A stretch of 64,000 nucleotides of DNA, from NCBI GenBank assembly GCA_039621445.1, contig CP154956.1, positions 30,448,667 to 30,512,666 on the forward strand, given 5' to 3'. The position numbers were made by a program, and so were the translations under genes. The notes beneath the pieces were generated by a model. It ran no database searches. It was not told where the DNA came from and saw nothing but the letters and a program-made list of their open reading frames with translations. The stretch is from Euglena gracilis (taxonomy: Eukaryota; Euglenida; Euglenophyceae; Euglenales). The stretch's first letter is position 1. Each line of letters begins with the position of its first letter. Below, one piece after another: positions 58,401-64,000 of the stretch.

Positions 58401-60881
58401 GCTGCAAGCACATCGTTGACACCACATGATGTGCGATTCATATGACCGCCCAGCCCTGCATTGCGTCTTCACCCTCAGGCAGCTGGCGGAACGCTTCCCG
58501 GCGGCTCAGGTGACTGGCATCACCCTCTCTCCCAAGCAGGTCTGTCTCTTCCCCAGAAATTTTTGTGTTTACAAGTGTTCACCAGTTTTTTTTTGTTCCC
58601 AGTGTCTTTTAATCTTTACTCAGCAAATGCAGTCCGGAGGCCATGCAAACCCCCAATTTCAGCTCACAAGCTGGGCCATCCTCTGCACTGCGATGCACTT
58701 CATGCGTGCGCACTGCAGGTGGAGAGGGGCACCGAGTTGGTGAAGGAACGCGGCATCAAGAATTGCGACTTGAGGGGTGTGCCCCCTGTCGCCCGTTTCT
58801 GTCTTGCCGCGCTGATAGCCACCGGGTCGGCTGCGCTACGGGGGATCACCGTCCTGGACTACGGGACCACATGGCAGGTGGCTGTTGGACTCTGACAGGT
58901 TTTTTTTGGAAGCCAGAAGGGACACGGTCCAGCATGCAGTGGAAAGACCAGCAACCGGCAGGAAGCCCTCAGCTGGGAGGGATCCCCCCCCTCCCCCCAA
59001 GGCAAAGTTGGGCCAGCTTGGTTGCTGCAGAAAGAACACTCTGGTTGGAGCGAAAAAGAAGCCCCCCCCCCCTCCTTCCCCCTGAACCGCCGCCCACCGA
59101 CCCACCGACCCACCCAGTCCCCAAGGAGGGTGTGAACGGTGTACCCCAAAGGCTCATCCTGGCGACATTTGCTTCACCAGCCAAACGGTGGAGAATGGGC
59201 GGCGAATCGCCATTCTTTCTGGATGCGCGTGGGGTTCTGGGGACATTCACCCAACCAGCAGTGGGAAGAGGTGCACGTTGCGGTGGTTGGAGTTCCAACT
59301 GGGAGGAGGGCCCCCTCCCACCCCCTGCAGTGATGGACGCGCTCAAGATGGATTTCCCTGACAACTCCTTCGATCTGGTTTGGGTGTGTCCTTTGTCCTC
59401 GGTTCTCTTCTTTGGTCTGAACAGCAATTATAAGACATGTGAAAATCGAGGGAAATAGTTCGGGAAAATTTTTTGGCAAGTTTTGATTTTCAATTTTAAT
59501 TTGGGGGAATTCTGAATTTCGTTTGCAAAGGTTCAGTTCATTGCCGCTTCGACTTGTTTTCTTCTGCACATGGTTTCAGACAGACCCTGTGTCCTTGTCT
59601 TGTGAGTTTGGTGAGCAACTTGTCAATAAATGTGTTGTTTGCAAATATGATTTGTGTGACGGCTGTTTTCCTGACCACCCATCTGTGTTTGCCATTGTCA
59701 GATGTTAGACAGCGTCGGTGGTCTTTGATGGCATTTCATGTCCTCGGTTTACCTTGGAACAAAGGGATGTCAGAAAAATGCGTGGGGGAAATAAGGGAAA
59801 TTTTTGGGAAAATTAAGGCATTTCCCAAAAATTTTAGCTTCCTGCTTTGTTTGGACTACGTCTGAAGCAGTGTCAGTTCATAAAAACTGAATATGGTTCT
59901 TGGCTCACCCATTCCCACCCCCTGCCAGAAACCATTTGTCCATTTGATATCATTTATCCTTCCCCCTTTACCCTTAGGGATGTGAGTCCGGGGAACACAT
60001 GCCTGACAAGAAGAAGTACGTGGAAGAGATGGTCCGGGTGCTGAAGCCGGGCATCCAGGGGTGGGTGGGACCCCAACGCCAAACACAGTTCCGCAATGTT
60101 TTCACCCCCCTTTAACACTTTAACAATGTTGCATGCAAACATGGGGCACATCCAGCACAAGTGGCTGGTGATGGCCCCCTTCCCTCCCTGTTGTATGGTC
60201 TCTGCATGAAAAGGGTGCCTGGTTTCACTTTGCTTTGCCCACTAGCTCCGTTGAATTTCTATTTAAAGGTATCATCCATGTCCCGCTCAACCAGAATTAC
60301 GTCACAACTATCCACCCGACATCGATGCTGCGCGCCATATGGTTGGGACCATTCAAGTGGGAGATGGGGTGGGCACGGTATGTTGTGGTCTGCCGGGGAC
60401 AAGTTCGCCCGCCCTCCCACACATTTCTGCCGGGGGCACGCTGGTGATTGCCACGTGGTGCCAACGGGAGGAAACCCCACAGAAGCCCTTCACCCAGAAG
60501 GAAAAGGTGCGCCCTCCCAACGGTGCGGGTTTGCCACTCCCGGGTTTGCGGCCCCCGACCGGACCCTTCGCGGGGGTTTCAGGGTTTGCGTGTATCAGGG
60601 CATTTTGCAATGACCCTTTGATCAGACTCCAGCACGACACATTCCTTTGAAGGGAAATGTCCAAGGCAGGGTGTCGTTAAAGCCGAAGTGGACCCCATCC
60701 TGGGGGGGTCAAGCCAGCCAGCAGCCCCCTTCCAGCCCCAGACCCCCCTCCCCAAGGGTTGTATGGGAAGCTCCGCAGACATAGGTAGGTGGTAGGGGGG
60801 GGGGTCGCCCCCCCCCCCCCCTAGGGGGGGTCGCTGAGCTCTTATCCCTTTATGGGTAAGAGCGAAGCTTACCACCGGCGA

Positions 60882-60932
<51 letters not shown>

Positions 60933-63095
60933 GTCGGGGCCACCTCGGGAACCGACAGATTATCACCATGATCCCGGCCCGGTTCCCGGATTTTTTTTTT
61001 CAGTCGCGAGCGACTGGATTCCTAGTTTCCGAATCACCCGGAGTTGACCCCCAACTCCCCGCCAGGCCCGAGTTATTCACGCGCGAAGGGGTCCAAACTG
61101 GGTAGGATTTACCGCCCCCCCCCCTGGATAAGCCCCCCCCCCCTTTGGACTCTGCCATTTCGGCCAAAAAAATGTCAATTTTCAAAATAACTCCAAAATG
61201 AAGCAAAATCAAAGGAAATGTCCGGAGACCTAATTTGAAGCCCTTGGAACGCCCCATCCACTGGTATTTTGATTTCCCCGCAACTCCCCGCCTAGCCCGA
61301 GATACGGCCGTTTTCGGCCCGGATGGCCGTTTTGTACACTTTTCCCACTGTTCGACTTAGCCGTTTTCGGGGGGTGGGGGGGGGTCAAAAAACCAATGTT
61401 TTCAAAATTTCTCGAAAATGATGCAAAATCAAAGGAAATGTCCAGAGACCTAAATTGAAGCCCTTGGAACGCTCTATCTACTGGGATTTTGGTTTCCCCA
61501 CAACTCCCCGCCCAGCCCCAGATATGGCCGTTTTTCAGCCAATTTGGGCCGTTTCAGGCCATTTTGTACACTTTTCCCTCTGTTCGACTTTTTTCGCCGT
61601 TTTCCGCCAAAAAAATCAAAAAAATCGAAAATTTTTTTTTGCCCGAAACGATGTTTTTGGGCCTCCCGGACCCGGAAAAACTGTTTTTGAGCTGAAAACG
61701 AGCGTTTTTCGACCCGCCAGCGCCCCGTTTTGGGCCGCCGACCCATTGACTTTGGGTCAAAACCGGGTCAAAAAAGTCGAAAAAAATCGAAAAAATTTTT
61801 TTTGCCCGAAACGATGTTTTTTGGCCTCCCGGACCCGCAAAAACTGTTTTTGAGCGGAAAACCAGCGTTTTTCGACCCGCCAGCGCCCCCGTTTTGGGCC
61901 GCCGACCCATTGACTTTGGGTTAAAACCGGGTCAAAACCGGGTCAAAAAAGTCGAAAAAAATCGAAATTTTTTTTTGCCCAAAACGATGTTTTTGGGCCT
62001 CCCGGACCCGGAAAAACTGTTTTTGAGCCGAAAACGACCGTTTTTCGACCCGCCGGCCCCCCCATTTCTGGCACAAAACCCATGGATTTCACACAAAAGA
62101 GCTCCATGGAGTGGGCCGGTATGTATGGAGGGGTCAATGAAGGGGTGGGTGCGCGCTTATTAAGAGCTCAGCACTATTCAAAACCTGGTAAGGTGGTAGG
62201 GGGGGGGTCCCCCACGCCCCCTGAACCCCTCCCCACCTATAACCCCCCGGGGGTTAAAGGATCCGGTTCGATGGTCCCAGAGGGGGGTGGGTTATAGGTC
62301 CCCCTTTGTTTTGCCTTTGTTTGCCCTACATTGAGGGGGGGGTTTGGTCCTGGTTTGGTGGTTGGTCCCAGGAGGGGGTTTTATAGGATGGGGGTAGGAT
62401 GGGGGGGTTATTGGTGGGAGGGGGGGTTTAGTTTCGGAAGGGGGGGTTTAGTTTCGGAAGGGGGGGTCCCCCCCACCCCCCTCCCCCTCCTCTGCAGGGG
62501 CAAAAAAAATCTTCCGGCGCTTCGCGCTGGGGGTGTATTTTAGGACCCTCTTGAGGCCAAATACAAAATTTTTGCAAAATGGTCAAAATTGGTTGAAAAA
62601 TGGTTGTAACTCAGGCCAGGCGGGGAGTTGCGGGGAAATCAAAATACTGTTAGATAGGGCATTAAATTTAGGTCTCTGGACGTTTCCTTTGATTCCCCAC
62701 CATTTTTGAGATATTTCAGAAAATTTGATTTTTTGACCCAATAAACAACCGAACTTTCCGGCGACCGAAAACTGGAGGTAGGAGGGGGGTCCCCCTCCTC
62801 CGAGATTCCCACACAAGCCTGCCCTCCCCCCATTGCGAATTCTGATTATTTTCAGCTGCTCAAAGGGCAGCTGGACGGTAACGAGTTTTTTTCGTTGTCG
62901 GGGGTGCCAAAATGGGACAAAATGCGTTAAATGGGTCAAAAATGGGCTGGTTAGGGTAAATATGGGGTAAAAAAAAATCGACTTTTTGCATAATTGGCAC
63001 CCGGTTTGACCCACCTCGGGCTTACACGATTGCCTCCGCTGCATTGTGTGTGCAGCATCCACCCCCACACAAACACTCACGCACACGCATGCGTG

Positions 63096-63181
<86 letters not shown>

Positions 63182-63187
63182 CACACA

Positions 63188-63218
<31 letters not shown>

Positions 63219-63373
63219 GCGCGCACACACACACACACAGTTACACACACAGTTTCATTCACAAACGTCGGCAGGACAAGCTGCAGTTCCTGTACGATGA
63301 GTGGGCCCACCCGTATTTCATCTCCAAGGAGGAGTACGTCCGCATCATGAACGGCACCGGCCAGCTGCAGAGC
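52311..63373 (+). CDS. VTE4: Gamma-tocopherol methyltransferase-like SAM methyltransferase, 3'-incomplete
   Basis: Spliced gene; exons with matching phases: 52311-52428, 55075-55213, 56483-56590, 58063-58209, 58479-58539, 58719-58776, 59331-59383, 59978-60049, 60432-60506, 63275-63373. The joined product (about 310 residues here) shows the family landmarks in order: a run ending KKVLDTPSR, then EYDAWTEEGVLEYYWGEH, SAM motif I ILDVGCGIGGTSR, ITLSPKQVERGTELVKERG, VMDALKMDFPDNSFDLVW, ESGEHMPDKKKYVEEM, LVIATWCQREE and LYDEWAHPYFISKEEY. This order is that of tocopherol/MPBQ-type methyltransferases, which methylate a prenylated quinol or chromanol ring with S-adenosylmethionine in plastids (family knowledge). 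The first two exons each carry a hydrophobic stretch, consistent with plastid targeting or a membrane anchor (inference). The start exon was not found, and the C-terminal exons lie beyond the window. Exact substrate (gamma-tocopherol or MPBQ) cannot be decided. Confidence 0.85.
55075..55213 (+). CDS. VTE4-like exon with membrane-like segment and KKVLDTPSR
   Basis: Borders are gccgcag acceptor and GAG|GTGTGG donor. It encodes LSLRTNALLATLVPPAG, then a hydrophobic stretch (AWLPLATVLSVVALGV) and KKVLDTPS. The split Arg codon is completed by the next exon, giving ...DTPSR-KYNP. The segment just before EYDAWTEEG is as expected for algal members of this family, so assignment to the methyltransferase is firm. 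Confidence 0.75.
55214..56482 (+). repeat. Intron with a 165-bp direct duplication and GGCGCC hairpins
   Basis: Segments 55665-55828 and 56177-56347 are near-identical direct copies, with a shared run of over 120 bases around CGGTCTGCTTGGGAGTGGGG. Between them sit two hairpins of the GGCGCC-GAA-GGCGCC type (55597-55611 and 55965-55979) and two palindromes GTGCCTGCCTGGGCAGGCAC (near 55880 and 56075). All lie inside one intron of the methyltransferase gene. Confidence 0.7.
56591..58062 (+). other. Methyltransferase intron without recognisable genes
   Basis: The intron runs from a GTAGCC donor to a C-rich cccccag acceptor. It contains non-repetitive sequence plus two loosely similar stretches (around 56780-56880 and 57290-57400) rich in GCATATTT and GCGCATATTTC. 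I see no coding exon in it. Confidence 0.5.
58210..58478 (+). other. GC-AG intron of the methyltransferase gene
   Basis: The reading frame GIGGTSR-QLAERFPA is recovered only if the exon ends at 58209 (TCCAG) and the intron starts with GC. The nearest GT downstream (GGGTGAA, about 15 bases on) would add residues to a well-conserved stretch. The acceptor is a normal ccctcag. GC-AG introns are a known minor class, so this is unusual but not unprecedented. Confidence 0.6.
58777..59977 (+). other. Introns flanking the VMDALKMDFPDNSFDLVW exon
   Basis: Two GT-AG introns (58777-59330 and 59384-59977) flank the exon at 59331-59383. Both contain plain sequence with short C tracts and no separate gene that I can recognise. 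Confidence 0.5.
60050..60431 (+). other. Methyltransferase intron with ambiguous or non-canonical borders
   Basis: Exon g ends with VRVLKP and the next coding stretch starts GGTLVIATW. Exact joining requires removal of 382 bases bounded by a GCCGGG direct repeat (60046-60051 and 60429-60434), with no GT-AG at either edge. A canonical, phase-compatible alternative exists: donor GTGGGT at 60061 and acceptor ag at 60403. It would insert 13 extra residues (IQGSPALPHISAG) into the strongly conserved KPGG stretch. The interior also contains a stop-free run (60262-60370) that I could not assign. Confidence 0.5.
60884..60930. repeat. 47-base poly-C tract
   Basis: An uninterrupted C homopolymer, by far the longest in the window, inside the last visible intron of the methyltransferase gene. 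Confidence 0.95.
60945..62190. repeat. Composite dispersed repeat, copy 2 (inverted), with expanded tandem module
   Basis: It is the reverse-order counterpart of 25505-26840, ending with TTAAGAGCTCAGCACTATTC at 62160. Here the GCCCGAAACGATG/CCTCCCGGACCCG module is present three times in tandem (about 61605-62065, period roughly 163-173 bp) instead of once, and the 19-bp minisatellite is absent. It lies inside the last visible intron of the methyltransferase gene (60507-63274). Confidence 0.75.
63093..63250. repeat. (CA)n/(CGCA)n microsatellite next to the final exon
   Basis: CA and GCAC repeats alternate in blocks, forming a potential left-handed (Z-DNA) tract. They end about 25 bases before exon 63275-63373. 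Confidence 0.9.
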
Positions 63374-64000
63374 GTATCCCCCCCCCCACTCCTCTGCATG
63401 CCCTCTCCCTCTTCTGGGTTCCTCAGGACCCAAAAGTTGTCTTGAGTCCTGCTTTGTTGCGCCGAAATTGAGGGTTCTTGTCCACTGGCATCAGTCCCCT
63501 GTTGTGATGCGACTGTGTCATGGAGTCCACTGGACCAGTGGCTGGTTGATCTGGTGGTTGCTTCGCTTTGACTGCTCAAATGTGCAGGCATTTCCCTCCC
63601 CCTGAAACCGGACACTGGGGTGTATTTTACGGGGGGGACCTCAACGGGGCGGTTTGTGTGAGCTTTTTGTCAATGGCCAGTGAAAGTTACGCCAAAATGT
63701 TTCTCGGCCGGAGTCCGAGGAAGCCTCTGTTCCAAGGGTTGCTGTTCCCACTGGGGGGGTCCCCACAGCAACCTGTCAATTCATCAGGGAAGGCATCCAA
63801 CTCTCATAGGTTAAACACCCAAGGTTATTCACCCCTCCAGAACCCAGAGCAACAACTGAACCTGAGCTGGGTAAAATAAAATTCTGTTGGGTTACCAAAT
63901 CTGGTCCTCAAAGAGAGTAACGGATTCATCCAAGTCTCGGTTTCTGATCTCAAATCCAAAGAGGGGAGTAAATCAGATGGAGAATCATCTGCGACTGTGG
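63374..64000 (+). other. Start of the following methyltransferase intron
   Basis: Follows a GTATCC donor after ...GTGQLQS. The expected C-terminal family sequence (a DWT...SWRHSIW-like stretch) is not present in any frame here, so the gene continues past the window. Confidence 0.5.

Larger units (their letters stand above)
60507..63274 (+). other. Last visible methyltransferase intron (2.8 kb), repeat-filled
   Basis: GTGCGC donor and gtcggcag acceptor. It contains a CCAGCCAGCAGCC/GGTAGGTGGTAGGGG block (60700-60840), the 47-base poly-C, the composite repeat with its 3x tandem module, more G-tract repeats (62190-62530) with a GGCGC-TTC-GCGC hairpin (62515), and the CA/CGCA microsatellite. Confidence 0.7.

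Noticed and set aside
60262-60370. Extra exon of the methyltransferase (GIIHVPLNQNYVTTIHPTSM)
   Set aside because: It follows ttaaag and is stop-free, but inserting it would separate VLKP from GGTLV and nothing comparable is expected in the family.
63022-63445. Long frames over the CA/CGCA microsatellite
   Set aside because: Purely repeat-encoded (THTH or VCVC); only the part from 63275 is real coding sequence.

Overview
This window is nuclear DNA of a eukaryote and almost certainly of a photosynthetic protist (an alga). The clearest gene is a multi-exon, SAM-dependent methyltransferase of the gamma-tocopherol methyltransferase (VTE4) type, a plastid enzyme class. It is split by introns with GT-AG (once GC-AG) borders, its exons are GC-rich, and the surrounding DNA is full of G/C homopolymer tracts, microsatellites and transposon debris. 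I cannot name the lineage from sequence alone.

Layout. About 5.5-46.9 kb (+): GC-rich exons whose splice phases chain into one unrecognised protein gene ('gene A'). Exons lie at 5.5-7.3 kb and 42.4-46.9 kb, apparently separated by a 35-kb intron; the C-terminal exons weakly resemble a beta-propeller glycoside-hydrolase/phosphorylase-like fold. About 52.3-63.4 kb (+): the VTE4-like methyltransferase, starting with two hydrophobic exons and running off the right edge without its C-terminus. No first exon with an ATG was identified for either gene.

The 7.3-42.4 kb interval holds mobile and relic DNA: hAT-like MITEs with 6-8 bp target duplications; a new-looking terminal-inverted-repeat (TIR) transposon family with 5-bp target duplications (a 3.0-kb copy at 33798-36803 and a 0.7-kb copy at 12910-13627, the latter nested in another element); a Tc1/mariner relic; a possible pogo/DDE_1-type relic; and a broken Rep-like gene of the CRESS-DNA virus/plasmid type. 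The 3.0-kb element carries two clusters of a roughly 30-bp GCGC-rich palindrome, about 19 copies, built from interchangeable half-sites. This is the most unusual structure in the window.

A second theme is intron biology. One intron of gene A (6564-6818) is itself a copy of a dispersed repeat (introner-like). Two other interruptions (46568-46864 and 60050-60431) restore plausible protein only if removed at short direct repeats rather than at GT-AG borders. A small hairpin (GGCGC-NNN-GCGCC or close variants) recurs at about 14 places inside otherwise diverged GC-rich repeats, several of them within introns.
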